DNA of 45,331 bases from Candidatus Pelagibacter sp. (GTDB lineage: Bacteria > Pseudomonadota > Alphaproteobacteria > Pelagibacterales > Pelagibacteraceae). The DNA is taken from the NCBI GenBank assembly GCA_028097645.1, contig JAOHEU010000005.1:1-45331 (forward strand), written 5' to 3'. This document shows positions 1 through 10,252 of this stretch, one piece after another (within the stretch, counting starts at the first letter, position 1; each line of letters begins with the position of its first letter). Under the pieces are notes generated by a model that was given only the letters and a program-made list of their open reading frames with translations, did no database searches and was not told the DNA's origin. The translations under genes were made by a program, and so were the position numbers.

Positions 1-205
1 AGATAAATTTTAATGGATTTCTGTCAGTAATGGCTATATCATAATAGATTGTATATTGCTCCCAATCACCACCTACTTTCCATCTTGTTCCAGTAAATAA
101 TATTAGAGTCAAAAATAAAAATTGACCCAAATGCTTAATATGGCGAATTTTATCATTATAAAATGCAAGAATGGAGGAAACAAAAAGAAATAACAAGTAA
201 TTCAT
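1..205 (-). CDS. EpsG/Wzy-like polysaccharide polymerase, N-terminal part only
   Basis: This is a partial gene running off the left edge; about 68 residues are visible from an ATG at 205. It begins with a hydrophobic segment (residues about 1-14), a short basic stretch, a second hydrophobic segment (about 27-38), and then GTRWKVGGDWEQY. Such an R...GGDW.xY motif after the first membrane segments is typical of EpsG-family polymerases, which link surface polysaccharide repeat units in the inner membrane. The identification rests on this motif and the membrane pattern only. It lies 95 bp downstream of tRNA-Val on the same strand, with no clear ribosome binding site. It may be the edge of a surface-polysaccharide region that continues outside the window. 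Confidence 0.55.
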   Translation of the reverse strand, partial: MNYLLFLFVSSILAFYNDKIRHIKHLGQFLFLTLILFTGTRWKVGGDWEQYTIYYDIAITDRNPLKFI

Positions 206-300
206 TATTATTTTTAACTTATAATTTTTTTATACTGAATATAAAGAAAAATTTGATTTTAATATTTTTAAAAAAAAACCTAAAATTTATATCAAAAAAT

Positions 301-375
301 TGGTGGGCCGTGTTGGTTACGCTCCAACTACCCCTGCAATGTCAATGCAGTACTCTACTATTGAGCTAACGGCCC
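301..375 (-). tRNA. tRNA-Val(GAC), CCA encoded, unusual D- and T-loops
   Basis: A 75-nt cloverleaf folds on the minus strand: 7-bp acceptor stem (GGGCCGT with ACGGCCC), 4-bp D stem, 5-bp anticodon stem (CTGCA with TGCAG), loop TTGACAT giving anticodon GAC, 5-nt variable loop, 5-bp T stem (GTTGG with CCAAC), discriminator A and an encoded CCA. The stems are sound, but the D-loop is AATAGTA, without the G18G19 pair, and the T-loop is AGCGTAA instead of the TTCRA type. It starts 7 nt after the rpoD stop codon, so it is probably transcribed with the yqeY-dnaG-rpoD operon and released by processing. A T-rich run follows its 3' end on the minus strand. Confidence 0.9.
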
Positions 376-382
376 ATCTAGA

Positions 383-2209
383 TTAACTTTCTAAGAAACT
401 TTTTAATTGTTTGGATCTACTTGGATGTTTAAGTTTTCTTAGAGCTTTTGCTTCAATTTGTCTAATCCGTTCTCTTGTAACAGAAAATTGGAGACCAACC
501 TCTTCTAAAGTATGATCTGTATTCATTCCAACACCGAACCTCATTCTCAAAACTCTTTCTTCTCTTGGGGTTAAAGTGGATAATATTTTAGTAGTAGCTT
601 CACCAAGATTCGATTTGATTGCTTGCTCTAATGGTGCCAAAGCTTTTGTGTCTTCAATAAAATCTCCCAAACTACTATCCTCTTCATCACCAACAGGTTT
701 TTCTAATGAAACAGGTTCTTTAGAAATTTTAAGAACTTTTCTTACTTTATCAAGTGGCATTCTAAGTTTTTGAGCTAATTCTTCAGGAGTCGCTTCTCTT
801 CCAAATTCACTTAAAATCAATCTTTGAGTCCTAACAATTTTATTAATTGTTTCGATCATGTGTACTGGAATCCTAATGGTTCTAGCTTGGTCAGCAATTG
901 ATCTTGTAATAGCCTGTCTAATCCACCATGTTGCATAAGTGGAAAATTTGTATCCTCTTCTATACTCAAATTTATCAACAGCTTTCATTAAACCTATATT
1001 ACCTTCCTGAATTAAATCCAAAAACTGAAGACCTCTATTTGTATATTTTTTTGCAATTGATATTACCAATCTTAAATTAGCTTCAACCATTTCTTTTTTA
1101 GCAATTCTAGACTCTTTTTCACCTTTTTGAACTCTGCTCACTAATTTTTTAAAGTCTGTTACAGATATTCCCAACTTATGACTAATCTCTATTAATCTTT
1201 CTCTAATATTTTTAAACTCTTCTTTGTTTTTTGCAAAAAACTTTTTCCAGATTGAATTTGTATCTAAAAATTTTTTAAGATTTGGGTTAATTTCATTGCC
1301 AATATAAAACTTAATAAACTCATTTCTTGGAATGTTGTGATCCATTGCTAGTCTTAAAAGATTTCCTTCTAAAGATATAATTTTTTTATTCTCTACATAA
1401 TGCTTTTGAACTAACTCTTCTAAAACTGAAGGTGATAACTGAAGTGACTTAATATTTTCTAAAATGTCATCTACAATCTTTTGGTATCCTTTTTCTTTTG
1501 CTGAAGAAAAATTTTGTGAATTTAAAACACAATCTAGTTTTTCTTTTTGGTATTTTATTAATTTTGTATATTCTTTTGTTAATGTATGTACTGTTTTTAA
1601 AACTTTTGGTTTAATTTCAGTCTCCATTGCAGCAAGTGTGGGGTTAAATTCTTCATCATCAGTATCACCAGAGCTATCGTCCTTATCGGTCTCACCTGCA
1701 TTCTTTTGTTTTGCGCTAGGTCCAGTTGACTCATCTTCCATGTAATTAGTATCAATATCAATAATTTCTCTAACCAGAATTTCATCTTTTTGTAATTGAT
1801 CATTCCATTCATAAAACTGTTGGGCAGTCATTGGGCTTTGTGATAGAGCAATTAGCATTACATCTTTCCCAGCTTCAATTCTTTTGGCAATTGCAATTTC
1901 ACCTTCTCTTGAAAGTAACTCAACACCCCCCATTTCTCTTAAATACATTCTGATAGGATCATCACTTTTCTCCATCGTCTTAGCTTCATCCTTGGAAGAT
2001 CCCTCTTTTTTTCTCAAGACTTTAAAATCAGATTTTTTTTCTACTAAAGCTACACCTTCATCTAAAATATGAATAAATGCTTGTGATAAATTTTCATCAG
2101 ACAGATTTCTTTTACCGAGAGATTTACTTAGCTCTTCATAAGTAATAAAACCTCTGTGGGTTCCTCGACCCATTAACCTAGCAAATGATTTAGTAATTAT
2201 TCTTTCCAC
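383..2209 (-). CDS. rpoD: RNA polymerase primary sigma factor RpoD (sigma-70)
   Basis: This is the housekeeping sigma factor that directs RNA polymerase to -35/-10 promoters. All parts are present in 608 residues: region 1.1 (about 8-55, [14 protein letters not shown]), region 1.2 (from [11 protein letters not shown] at 84-94), a non-conserved acidic insert (about 155-190), region 2 (about 370-450, with [19 protein letters not shown] and the aromatic stretch [13 protein letters not shown]), region 3 (about 451-520) and region 4 (about 535-598) with the helix-turn-helix [20 protein letters not shown]. The start is GTG at 2209; an in-frame ATG at residue 13 would cut into region 1.1, so GTG is preferred although no strong ribosome site is seen. 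It follows dnaG by 67 bp on the same strand, the classic macromolecular-synthesis arrangement. Confidence 0.98.
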   Translation of the reverse strand: MERIITKSFARLMGRGTHRGFITYEELSKSLGKRNLSDENLSQAFIHILDEGVALVEKKSDFKVLRKKEGSSKDEAKTMEKSDDPIRMYLREMGGVELLSREGEIAIAKRIEAGKDVMLIALSQSPMTAQQFYEWNDQLQKDEILVREIIDIDTNYMEDESTGPSAKQKNAGETDKDDSSGDTDDEEFNPTLAAMETEIKPKVLKTVHTLTKEYTKLIKYQKEKLDCVLNSQNFSSAKEKGYQKIVDDILENIKSLQLSPSVLEELVQKHYVENKKIISLEGNLLRLAMDHNIPRNEFIKFYIGNEINPNLKKFLDTNSIWKKFFAKNKEEFKNIRERLIEISHKLGISVTDFKKLVSRVQKGEKESRIAKKEMVEANLRLVISIAKKYTNRGLQFLDLIQEGNIGLMKAVDKFEYRRGYKFSTYATWWIRQAITRSIADQARTIRIPVHMIETINKIVRTQRLILSEFGREATPEELAQKLRMPLDKVRKVLKISKEPVSLEKPVGDEEDSSLGDFIEDTKALAPLEQAIKSNLGEATTKILSTLTPREERVLRMRFGVGMNTDHTLEEVGLQFSVTRERIRQIEAKALRKLKHPSRSKQLKSFLES

Positions 2210-2276
2210 AACAGTATAAGTTTGAGAGACTTATATAATATCAAATTAGCAAAAATCCATTGCTAAATTACTCAGA

Positions 2277-4052
2277 TTAGTTGAATTTTCTTTCGTTTTT
2301 GAGCTCTTTTAGCTCATTAAATGTTGTTTCGCTCATATCCTTTGAAAACCTTGATTCTAATTCTTGGATTCTAAACTCTAAATCATAATTAAATAAATCT
2401 TTTGAAATATCATCGAGTAGCTCAATGACTTGATCTTCATTATCGAATTTATTTTTAAGAATGTGTTTAATTGGAGCAAACTTATTTATTTTATCTAACA
2501 ATTGTTTATCAAAATTTAGACTTTCAATACTGATTTGCTCGCCTTTCCTTAATCTGTCTATTATAGAATTAAATATTTGCTTATTTATTTCTGTAAATAA
2601 TTTAATATTTTCAACTAAGTGAATATTTGCTTGAAAAAAAGATAAATTATTTAGAATTAAATACAATAAAGAAAATTCTTTTAATTCTACACCTGATATT
2701 GACTGACTTTCATTAAAATGTTTTTTAGTTGAATCAAGTGATTTTGTCTTTTTTACATAAAACTTTTTCTTATTTTGATTAGAATGAGGTGTTAACTCTG
2801 CAATTTTTTCTAAAAAGTATTCAAGAACATATTTTTTAATGAAATCATCTTTAATAGTGTTTGCTATAAATCTAAGTTTTTTTTCAAATATTGCCATTGA
2901 GGAAGGGTTATTTTCAGTTTGTTTTTTATAGTGACTAAAAATAAATTGATGAATAGATAGTTTGCTTTGTTTTGTGAAATCAACGAAATAGTTTTTCCCA
3001 TGTTTATTCACGTAACTATCAGGATCTTCTTTATCTGGTAAAAATAAAAATGATATTTGTTTTTCGGGTCTTAATTCTCTGATAGAGTTTTCAGCAGCTC
3101 TTAAGGCAGCTTTATACCCACTTTCGTCCCCATCAAAACAAATTATTATATCATCAAAAAATTGATTTAAGGTTAAGATTTGTTTATCTGTTAATGAAGT
3201 ACCAAGGTTTGCAACTACGTTTTCAATTCCATTTTTACTCAAACCAACAACGTCCATATAACCTTCAACTAAATAAATATGATCTAATTTATTAGATAAT
3301 TTTCTAGCTAAATCTAAGTTATATAAGTTTGAACCTTTTTTAAAAAAAATTGTTTCTGGTGAATTAATATATTTGGCTAAGTAATCTAAATTTTCTATTA
3401 TTCTTCCACCCAAAGCAATTGGTTGTCCTGAGATATTGTTAATTGGAAAAATTAATCGCCCTCTAAATCTTTCAACATAAACTTTTTTCTTTTCATCCAA
3501 ATAAAACAACCCGCTTTCTACTAATGCTTGTTCACTAAATTCTTCTTTAAGTTTATCAAAAAAACTTGGATTTTTTTCAATATAACCAATTTTAAATTTT
3601 TTAACTTCTTCTTTTCCTAATGATCTATTTTTTAAATAGTCTCTTGCATTAGAGTATTTTTCATTTTTTAATAACTCACTATGATAAAAATCAACATATT
3701 GGCTGTAAATTGACAAATATTCATTCCATTTTTTTTCTCTTTCTTCATCTTGTTTTGAAAACATATAAGGTTGCATCCCAGCTAATTGAGCCAAGTGTTT
3801 GACCGCTTCCCCAAACTTAAAATTTTGAGTTTTCATTACAAAATCAAAAATATTTCCATGCTCTGACGTTGCAAAACAATGATAAAATTCTTTTTCATCA
3901 TTAACAGTAAATGATGGAGTTTTTTCAGTTTTAAACGGAGATAAACCTACGTATTCTTTGCCTCTTTTTTTTAAGGCAACTGATTTTGATACTACTGTTG
4001 AAACTTTAAGCCTTGTTTTTATCTCATCAAGATACTCTTTAGGGTATTTCAT
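2277..4052 (-). CDS. dnaG: DNA primase DnaG
   Basis: DnaG makes the RNA primers for chromosomal replication. The 591 residues contain the N-terminal CHC2-type fold (about 1-100), the RNA polymerase-like core (GRIIENLDYLAKYINSPET, about 217-235) and the TOPRIM catalytic centre with EGYMDVV and CFDGDESG. The C-terminal helicase-interaction part is poorly conserved. Three of the four usual zinc ligands are replaced: CPFH is SPFK (38-41), and in HCFxC only Cys59 remains, followed by Ala-Thr-Ser. Such loss may be usual in this lineage, since the surrounding residues EKTPSFTVND are well kept. It starts at ATG 4052, sharing one base with the yqeY stop (TAATG), which indicates translational coupling. 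Confidence 0.97.
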   Translation of the reverse strand: MKYPKEYLDEIKTRLKVSTVVSKSVALKKRGKEYVGLSPFKTEKTPSFTVNDEKEFYHCFATSEHGNIFDFVMKTQNFKFGEAVKHLAQLAGMQPYMFSKQDEEREKKWNEYLSIYSQYVDFYHSELLKNEKYSNARDYLKNRSLGKEEVKKFKIGYIEKNPSFFDKLKEEFSEQALVESGLFYLDEKKKVYVERFRGRLIFPINNISGQPIALGGRIIENLDYLAKYINSPETIFFKKGSNLYNLDLARKLSNKLDHIYLVEGYMDVVGLSKNGIENVVANLGTSLTDKQILTLNQFFDDIIICFDGDESGYKAALRAAENSIRELRPEKQISFLFLPDKEDPDSYVNKHGKNYFVDFTKQSKLSIHQFIFSHYKKQTENNPSSMAIFEKKLRFIANTIKDDFIKKYVLEYFLEKIAELTPHSNQNKKKFYVKKTKSLDSTKKHFNESQSISGVELKEFSLLYLILNNLSFFQANIHLVENIKLFTEINKQIFNSIIDRLRKGEQISIESLNFDKQLLDKINKFAPIKHILKNKFDNEDQVIELLDDISKDLFNYDLEFRIQELESRFSKDMSETTFNELKELKNERKFN

Positions 4053-4513
4053 TAATTGCCTAATAATTCCTTAATTAAAGGTCCTGCTTTTGCAAAATCA
4101 ATTTCATCAGCATAATCTTTTTTAAGTGCACCCATTACTTTACCCATATCTTTGACTGAGCTTGCTCCAAGTTTGGAAATTATGTCTGCACATATTTTCT
4201 TGGTTTCCTCTTCACCAAGTTGTTTGGGCAAAAATGCAGTTAGAATTTTATATTCATTTTGCTCAATTTCTAAAAGATCTGTTCTGTTATTTTTTTTATA
4301 AATATCAATCGATTCGGCTCTTTGTTTAACCATTTTTTTTAGAAGCTTCTTGATATCTTCATCATCAGTATCTTTTTTGTTGGGACCCGACCTATTTACA
4401 ATGTCTAAATCTTTGATTGATGATAAAATTAACCTGTAGGTTGATATTTTAGTTTTATCTTTAGCTTTTAAAGCGTTTTTATATTCTGTCTCGATAGTTT
4501 CTTTTAATGCCAT
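4052..4513 (-). CDS. GatB/YqeY domain protein
   Basis: A 153-residue protein of the YqeY family, whose fold resembles the C-terminal tRNA-binding domain of GatB. Its role is not well defined. Family features visible are the N-terminal helix with KDKTKISTYRLILSSIK, the basic helix KKMVKQRAESIDIYKKNNRTDL, LTAFLPKQLGEEE, and the C-terminal VKDMGKVMGALK motif (about 121-132). Length is normal (about 150). It is the first gene of yqeY-dnaG-rpoD and its stop overlaps the dnaG start by one base. This gene next to dnaG/rpoD is a common bacterial arrangement. Confidence 0.92.
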   Translation of the reverse strand: MALKETIETEYKNALKAKDKTKISTYRLILSSIKDLDIVNRSGPNKKDTDDEDIKKLLKKMVKQRAESIDIYKKNNRTDLLEIEQNEYKILTAFLPKQLGEEETKKICADIISKLGASSVKDMGKVMGALKKDYADEIDFAKAGPLIKELLGN

Positions 4514-4639
4514 AATTTTTTAATCTACTTGAAAGATAAAATTCTTCAAAAGAAAAATTGTTTTTTTACAATTTTATAATACATCTCTGTTGCGATAATA
4601 ATGCAATTATTGTATTAACCTCTAACTCATGAGTTGTAA
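4514..4639. promoter_or_regulatory. Divergent promoter region between yqeY operon and carAB
   Basis: This 126-bp AT-rich gap separates two outward-facing operons and must hold promoters for both. A perfect TATAAT lies at 4575-4580 in the carA direction, but no good -35 box sits 16-18 bp before it. No riboswitch-like or attenuator structure is evident by eye. Confidence 0.3.
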
Positions 4640-5833
4640 TTGATCAAAAAAGCAAAAAAATCGAACTCAAAAATTTCACAAATCAGTACAGGCGTTTTAG
4701 TTCTTGAAAACAAGAAGGTTTTTAAAGGAATAGGAATTGGTTACCAGGGGGAAGCGACGGGTGAGGTTTGTTTTAATACTTCATTAACTGGTTACCAAGA
4801 AATTATCTCTGATCCATCCTATGCAGGACAAATTATAAATTTTACGTTTCCTCACGTAGGAAATGTAGGAACGAATAAAGAAGATTACGAGTCAGAAAAG
4901 ATTTGGACAAAAGGAGTAATTTTTAATTCAGAAATTACTTCGCCGTCAAACTATAGATCTTTTCAGCATTTAGATGCATGGCTTAAGAAAAATAAAATAG
5001 TTGGTATTACTGGTTTAGATACCAGAAGTTTAACAAATTTCATTAGAGATAAAGGTGCTCCTAAAGGAACTATTGCATATTCCAAAACAGGTAAATTTAA
5101 TATTAGCAAAATAACTAACTCAACAATTAAATGGAGTGGATTAAAAAACCTTGATCTTGCTGAAAAAGTAACTACGCCAAAGAGTTATATCTGGAAAGGT
5201 TTTAAAACTTGGAAAAAAGAAACTGGATATAAAAAAAATAATAAGAATTTATTTCATGTAGTTGCAATTGATTATGGAATAAAGAAAAATATTTTAAGAT
5301 ATTTTTCAGACTTTAATTGCAAAGTAACTGTTGTTTCATGCAAAACACCAGCTGATAAAATTTTAGCACTTAAACCAAATGGTATATTTTTATCTAATGG
5401 TCCAGGAGATCCAGCGGCAACTGGAAAATATGCCATTAAAATAGTTAGAGATTTAATAAATAAAAACTTACCTATATTTGGTATTTGTCTTGGTCATCAA
5501 ATACTTGCTTTGACATTAGGTGGTAAAACAAAAAAAATGAAACTTGGACACAGAGGCGCAAATCATCCAGTTAAAAATTTAATTCATGATAATGTTGAAA
5601 TCACCAGTCAAAATCATGGCTTTGAAGTAGTAAAAGAAAATTTACCTAAAAATATTGAAATCACTCATAAATCTTTATTTGATAACAGTATCGAGGGAAT
5701 AAAAATAAAAAATAAACCAGTATTTTCTGTTCAATATCACCCTGAGTCAAATCCAGGACCTCAAGACAGTGTTTATTTATTTCAAGAATTTATTAACAAC
5801 ATGAAAAAAAATGCCAAAAAGAAAAGATCTTAA
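4640..5833 (+). CDS. carA: Carbamoyl-phosphate synthase small (glutaminase) subunit
   Basis: CarA hydrolyses glutamine and passes ammonia to CarB, making carbamoyl phosphate for arginine and pyrimidine synthesis. The 397 residues include the CarA N-terminal domain ([16 protein letters not shown] at about 50-65) and a class-I glutamine amidotransferase domain (about 205-390) with the nucleophile Cys283 in GICLGHQ, and His367 and Glu369 in QYHPES. The start is a TTG at 4640; an in-frame TAA precedes it immediately, and the nearby ATG at 4629 is out of frame and soon stops. It overlaps carB by 23 bp. A basic C-terminal tail (KKNAKKKRS) comes from the overlap. Confidence 0.97.
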   Translation: MIKKAKKSNSKISQISTGVLVLENKKVFKGIGIGYQGEATGEVCFNTSLTGYQEIISDPSYAGQIINFTFPHVGNVGTNKEDYESEKIWTKGVIFNSEITSPSNYRSFQHLDAWLKKNKIVGITGLDTRSLTNFIRDKGAPKGTIAYSKTGKFNISKITNSTIKWSGLKNLDLAEKVTTPKSYIWKGFKTWKKETGYKKNNKNLFHVVAIDYGIKKNILRYFSDFNCKVTVVSCKTPADKILALKPNGIFLSNGPGDPAATGKYAIKIVRDLINKNLPIFGICLGHQILALTLGGKTKKMKLGHRGANHPVKNLIHDNVEITSQNHGFEVVKENLPKNIEITHKSLFDNSIEGIKIKNKPVFSVQYHPESNPGPQDSVYLFQEFINNMKKNAKKKRS

Positions 5834-8800
5834 AAAAATATTAGTGGTTGGAGCCGGTCCTATTATCATTGGTCAAGCTTGTGAATTTGATTATTCAGGA
5901 ACACAAGCCTGTAAAGCTTTAAGAGATGAGGGATATAAAGTCATATTAATTAACTCAAATCCAGCAACAATAATGACTGATCCTGATGTTGCGGATAAAA
6001 CTTATATTGAACCTATTACTTTAGAAGTTTTAGAAAAAATTCTTAAAAAAGAAAAACCAGATGCAATTCTTCCAACTATGGGTGGTCAAACTGCACTTAA
6101 TCTTGCAATGGAAGCTGAGAAAAAAGGAATTCTTAAAAAATACAAAATAGAATTAATTGGGGCTAACTCTAAAGCTATCTCAAATGCTGAGGATAGAAAG
6201 AAATTTAGAAAAAACATGATTGATATCGGTTTAGATCTACCTAAATCTGAAATCGTAAACAATATTAATCAAGCATCTAAAGTTTTAAAGAAAATCGGAT
6301 TACCTGCAATCATAAGACCTGCGTTCACTCTTGGAGGTCTAGGTGGAGGTATAGCTAAAAACGAAAAAGAGTATCTTAAAATAATTAAAAGTGGATTACA
6401 CGAGTCGCCTGTTAACCAAGTGCTAGTTGAAGAATGCTTGGAGGGCTGGAAAGAATTTGAGATGGAAGTTGTAAGGGATAAGAAAGATAACTGTATTATA
6501 ATCTGCTCTATCGAAAATATTGATCCAATGGGAATACATACTGGAGATTCTGTTACTGTTGCCCCTGCTCTAACATTAACTGATAAAGAGTACCAAGTAA
6601 TGAGAAATGCTTCAATTGCATGTTTAAGAAAAATTGGAGTTGAGACAGGTGGATCAAATGTTCAGTTCGCGATCAATCCAAAGAATGGTCGAATGGTTGT
6701 AATTGAGATGAACCCAAGAGTATCTCGTTCATCTGCACTTGCATCAAAAGCAACTGGATTTCCAATTGCAAAAGTTGCTGCTAAACTTGCTGTTGGCTAT
6801 ACTTTAGATGAATTAAAAAATGAAATTACAAAAGTAACTCCTGCATCGTTTGAACCTAGTATTGATTATGTGGTAACTAAAATTCCAAGATTTACATTTG
6901 AAAAATTTTCAACTTCTCCTGCAACTTTGGGCACATCCATGAAATCAGTTGGAGAAGCTATGGCAATTGGAAGAAACTTTAAAGAGTCGCTTCAAAAAGC
7001 ATTGGTTTCTCTTGAAACTGGTTTTTCAGGATTGGACCGAATATTTGATTTAAATAAAAAACAAATTGAAAAAAAACTTAAAGAAAACATACCAAATAAA
7101 ATTTTGTTAGTTGCAGAAGCAATTAGAAAAAAGATCGATTTAAAGAGAATATTTACTTTATCTAAGATTGATCCGTGGTTCTTAGAACAAATTAAAGAAA
7201 TTGTAGATAATGAAACTAAGATTAAAAACAAAGGATTACCTAAAGATTTTAACGAGTTTAACCGAATTAAATCAATTGGTTTTTCTGATAAAAAACTATC
7301 AGAATTAACAAAAACTTCTGAAGATGTTGTCAGACGAAAAAGAACAGCACTTAAAATATTACCTGTATTTAAAAAGGTTGATACCTGTGCAGCTGAATTT
7401 AAATCGTTTACTCCATATATGTATTCAACATATCAGCGTAATTTTTCAATTAATTCAGAATGTGAAGCTGATCCATCAGCTAAGAAAAAAATTATAATAT
7501 TAGGTGGTGGACCTAATAGAATAGGACAAGGAATAGAGTTTGATTATTGTTGTTGTCAGGCTAGTTTTGCATTGAAAGACGCTGGTTTTGAGACCATCAT
7601 GATTAATTGTAACCCTGAAACAGTTTCAACTGATTATGACACCAGTGACAGGTTATACTTTGAGCCGTTAAAAGAAGAATATGTCTTTAATATTATAAAA
7701 AAAGAAAAAGAAAAAGGAAATCTAGTTGGTGTTATTGCGCAGTTTGGAGGTCAAACTCCAATTAAACTTGCTAAATTTTTACACGATAACAAGCTGCCAA
7801 TTTTAGGGACGCAATACACATCAATTGATTTAGCAGAAGACAGAGATAGATTTAGAAACCTACTCAACAAATTAAAGTTAAAACAAGCTGAAAGCGGAAT
7901 TGCTAAAACCTACAAGGAAGCAATTAAAATAGCTGAAAAAATTGGTTTACCATTGATGGTTAGACCTTCTTACGTATTAGGTGGAAGAGCAATGGAAATT
8001 GTTCACGAAAAAAGCCAGCTTAAAAACTTTGTTGAAGAAGCTTTTAAAGCAGCTGAAGAAAATCCAATTTTAATTGATAAATTTATCGATCATGCAATGG
8101 AAGTTGATGTTGATGCAATATCTGATGGAAAACAAGTTCATGTAGCAGGCATTATGCAACATATTGAAGAAGCTGGCATTCACTCTGGGGACTCTGCCTG
8201 TAGTTTGCCTCCAGTTTCAATTAAACTTTTCTTAATTAAAGAAATAGAAAATCAAACTAAGAAATTAGCTTTAGCTTTAAAAGTTAAAGGTTTCATGAAT
8301 ATTCAATTTGCTATCAAAAATGATAAGATTTATGTAATCGAAGTAAACCCTAGAGCAAGTAGAACAGTACCATTTGTATCTAAAGCAAAAGGTCTTCCTC
8401 TTGCTAAAATTGCATCAAGAGTTATGGCTGGTGAAAAATTATCCAAGTTTAATTTAAAAGATAAATCTAAAGGAATGTATGCTGTTAAAGAAGCAGTATT
8501 TCCTTTTAATAAATTTCCTAATAGTGATTTACTTTTAGGACCTGAAATGAAATCAACTGGTGAAGTGATGGGATTTGATAAAGACTTTGGTATGGCTTTT
8601 GCCAAAAGTCAAATTGCAGCAGCTAACTCATTACCAAAACAGGGACTAGCGTTTGTATCATTAAAAGACTCTCACAAAGATGAGGGAATTGATTTAGCTA
8701 AAGAGCTTATCAAACTAAATTTTACATTATGCGCAACAAGAGGAACGGCAGAATATATTCAAAAACATGGAATGAAGTGTAAGATTATAAATAAAGTAAG

Positions 8801-9035
8801 TAGTGGATCTCCACACATTGTTGATGTTTTAGACTCTAAAAAAATTGCTTTGGTAATTAATACAGGGGGTGGAAACTCTGAACATAGACTAAATGATGCA
8901 ATAGCATTAAGAAGAGCAACACTTAAGAATAAAGTTCCCTATTGCACAAACATGTCTACTGCTCAAGCATGCTTGCAAGCTATCAAATCTCTGAAAACTA
9001 AAAAATTAGAAGTTACTTCGCTTCAAGATATTTAA
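5811..9035 (+). CDS. carB: Carbamoyl-phosphate synthase large subunit
   Basis: CarB makes carbamoyl phosphate from bicarbonate, ammonia and two ATP. At 1074 residues it is full length, with two homologous ATP-grasp halves: the first begins [21 protein letters not shown] (about residues 9-29), the second [21 protein letters not shown] (about 561-581). A C-terminal MGS-like allosteric domain follows (about 940-1074, with [11 protein letters not shown]). The start MPKRKDLK matches the family start and overlaps the end of carA, so the two subunits are translationally coupled. The stop shares TTAA with the convergent gene on the other strand. Confidence 0.98.
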   Translation: MPKRKDLKKILVVGAGPIIIGQACEFDYSGTQACKALRDEGYKVILINSNPATIMTDPDVADKTYIEPITLEVLEKILKKEKPDAILPTMGGQTALNLAMEAEKKGILKKYKIELIGANSKAISNAEDRKKFRKNMIDIGLDLPKSEIVNNINQASKVLKKIGLPAIIRPAFTLGGLGGGIAKNEKEYLKIIKSGLHESPVNQVLVEECLEGWKEFEMEVVRDKKDNCIIICSIENIDPMGIHTGDSVTVAPALTLTDKEYQVMRNASIACLRKIGVETGGSNVQFAINPKNGRMVVIEMNPRVSRSSALASKATGFPIAKVAAKLAVGYTLDELKNEITKVTPASFEPSIDYVVTKIPRFTFEKFSTSPATLGTSMKSVGEAMAIGRNFKESLQKALVSLETGFSGLDRIFDLNKKQIEKKLKENIPNKILLVAEAIRKKIDLKRIFTLSKIDPWFLEQIKEIVDNETKIKNKGLPKDFNEFNRIKSIGFSDKKLSELTKTSEDVVRRKRTALKILPVFKKVDTCAAEFKSFTPYMYSTYQRNFSINSECEADPSAKKKIIILGGGPNRIGQGIEFDYCCCQASFALKDAGFETIMINCNPETVSTDYDTSDRLYFEPLKEEYVFNIIKKEKEKGNLVGVIAQFGGQTPIKLAKFLHDNKLPILGTQYTSIDLAEDRDRFRNLLNKLKLKQAESGIAKTYKEAIKIAEKIGLPLMVRPSYVLGGRAMEIVHEKSQLKNFVEEAFKAAEENPILIDKFIDHAMEVDVDAISDGKQVHVAGIMQHIEEAGIHSGDSACSLPPVSIKLFLIKEIENQTKKLALALKVKGFMNIQFAIKNDKIYVIEVNPRASRTVPFVSKAKGLPLAKIASRVMAGEKLSKFNLKDKSKGMYAVKEAVFPFNKFPNSDLLLGPEMKSTGEVMGFDKDFGMAFAKSQIAAANSLPKQGLAFVSLKDSHKDEGIDLAKELIKLNFTLCATRGTAEYIQKHGMKCKIINKVSSGSPHIVDVLDSKKIALVINTGGGNSEHRLNDAIALRRATLKNKVPYCTNMSTAQACLQAIKSLKTKKLEVTSLQDI

Positions 9036-10087
9036 TGGGAAGATAGCCCAGTATTTGCAATATTAAAGATCATATCATCATAGCTCATATCAAGATTTAA
9101 CAAGCATGATCTGTAAAAGTATCCTTTTCGAAGACCTGGCATTAAATTTGCTTCTATAAAATGAGGAACACCAAGGTGATCCATTTTAATATCAATTCTA
9201 CCAAATGATTTACCTCCCAAAGCTTTAAATGAAACTTTTGCTATTTTTGAAATTTTATTAAAAATTTTAATATCAGTAACTGGAATTACTTTTTCTTCAT
9301 CATTTTTTTTTACATCAAAATCTAAAATGCAATGACCATTAACATTTTTTTTAACTATAATTTCTATAGGCATAGCTGTTATAGTTCCATCAATACTGTC
9401 TTCAAAAATACCTACACTATATTCTTTACCAGCCAAATAGGTTTCTACCAAAGAAGATGAGTTTTGATTAATCTTAATATCTAAAACTTTTGCTTTAAAA
9501 CTTTTAAAATTAAGAACAATCGAATTTTTATCAACTCCTATACTGTCACCACCTTTGACTGGTTTTATAAAGAGAGGAAATTTTAATGGAATTGAGCGTT
9601 TAGTTGAATAATCACCAGGATTTGTAATAAAAAAATCAGCAGTCTTAATTTTTGCAATTTGCATAATTTTTTTAGCTCGATTTTTATCGCTTTCATTATT
9701 AAGTGCAGCAACATTTGATGCAATATATGGAATTTCATATAAATCTAGATAATCATTGAGCCAAATTTTTTTGTTTTTAAATAAAAAGTATTTAACACCT
9801 GAGAAAACTAAATCAGGTTTTCTAATTACTAATTTCTCTAAATCTTTTTTTGAAATAATTGTAGTTATTGATACACTTTTGTATCTTTTAGATAAAATTT
9901 TTAAAATTTTAATTTCTTCCAAAATAATTCCAACATTTGGTTGATGAGAATTTTTTATACCAAAATTAGGAACCACAACTATCTCAATTGATTTATCAAT
10001 TTTAATACTAAAAACGTTATTTTTCTTTGAAGGTAGAATATTTGTTGCCAATGGCAATGTTTGCTCAGTTATATTTTTTATAATCAT
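9032..10087 (-). CDS. D-alanine-D-alanine ligase-like ATP-grasp protein
   Basis: A 351-residue ATP-grasp ligase of the Ddl type. Visible elements are [16 protein letters not shown] (the ATP-binding glycine-rich segment, about 167-182), [15 protein letters not shown] (about 215-229), and near the C-terminus [24 protein letters not shown], matching the Ddl pattern R-x-D...E-x-N-x-x-P-G that binds Mg-ATP. The N-terminal half (about 1-120) is not typical of Ddl. It stands apart from any cell-wall genes, so it may join amino acids or related compounds rather than make the D-Ala-D-Ala of peptidoglycan; substrate unknown. It overlaps the end of carB by 4 bp tail to tail. Confidence 0.7.
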   Translation of the reverse strand: MIIKNITEQTLPLATNILPSKKNNVFSIKIDKSIEIVVVPNFGIKNSHQPNVGIILEEIKILKILSKRYKSVSITTIISKKDLEKLVIRKPDLVFSGVKYFLFKNKKIWLNDYLDLYEIPYIASNVAALNNESDKNRAKKIMQIAKIKTADFFITNPGDYSTKRSIPLKFPLFIKPVKGGDSIGVDKNSIVLNFKSFKAKVLDIKINQNSSSLVETYLAGKEYSVGIFEDSIDGTITAMPIEIIVKKNVNGHCILDFDVKKNDEEKVIPVTDIKIFNKISKIAKVSFKALGGKSFGRIDIKMDHLGVPHFIEANLMPGLRKGYFYRSCLLNLDMSYDDMIFNIANTGLSSH

Positions 10088-10252
10088 AATGAATTTCTTC
10101 CATTATTTGCTTCCAAATAATGAATTATCTTAATTAATTTATTTCTAAAAGTTATTGCCTAGGTAGAGAATATTTATTTTGTCTGGCAGTATTTAAAAAC
10201 TAACCCTAACACCTATTGTGATCATTAGATACATATGATTGGCAGTAAAAAG

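Noticed and set aside
163..369. A 68-codon plus-strand open frame at the left edge.
   Set aside because: It crosses the antisense strand of tRNA-Val and low-complexity A-rich sequence and resembles no protein.
4629..4643. ATG at 4629 as the carA start.
   Set aside because: It is out of frame and stops after four codons; the TTG at 4640 directly follows an in-frame stop.
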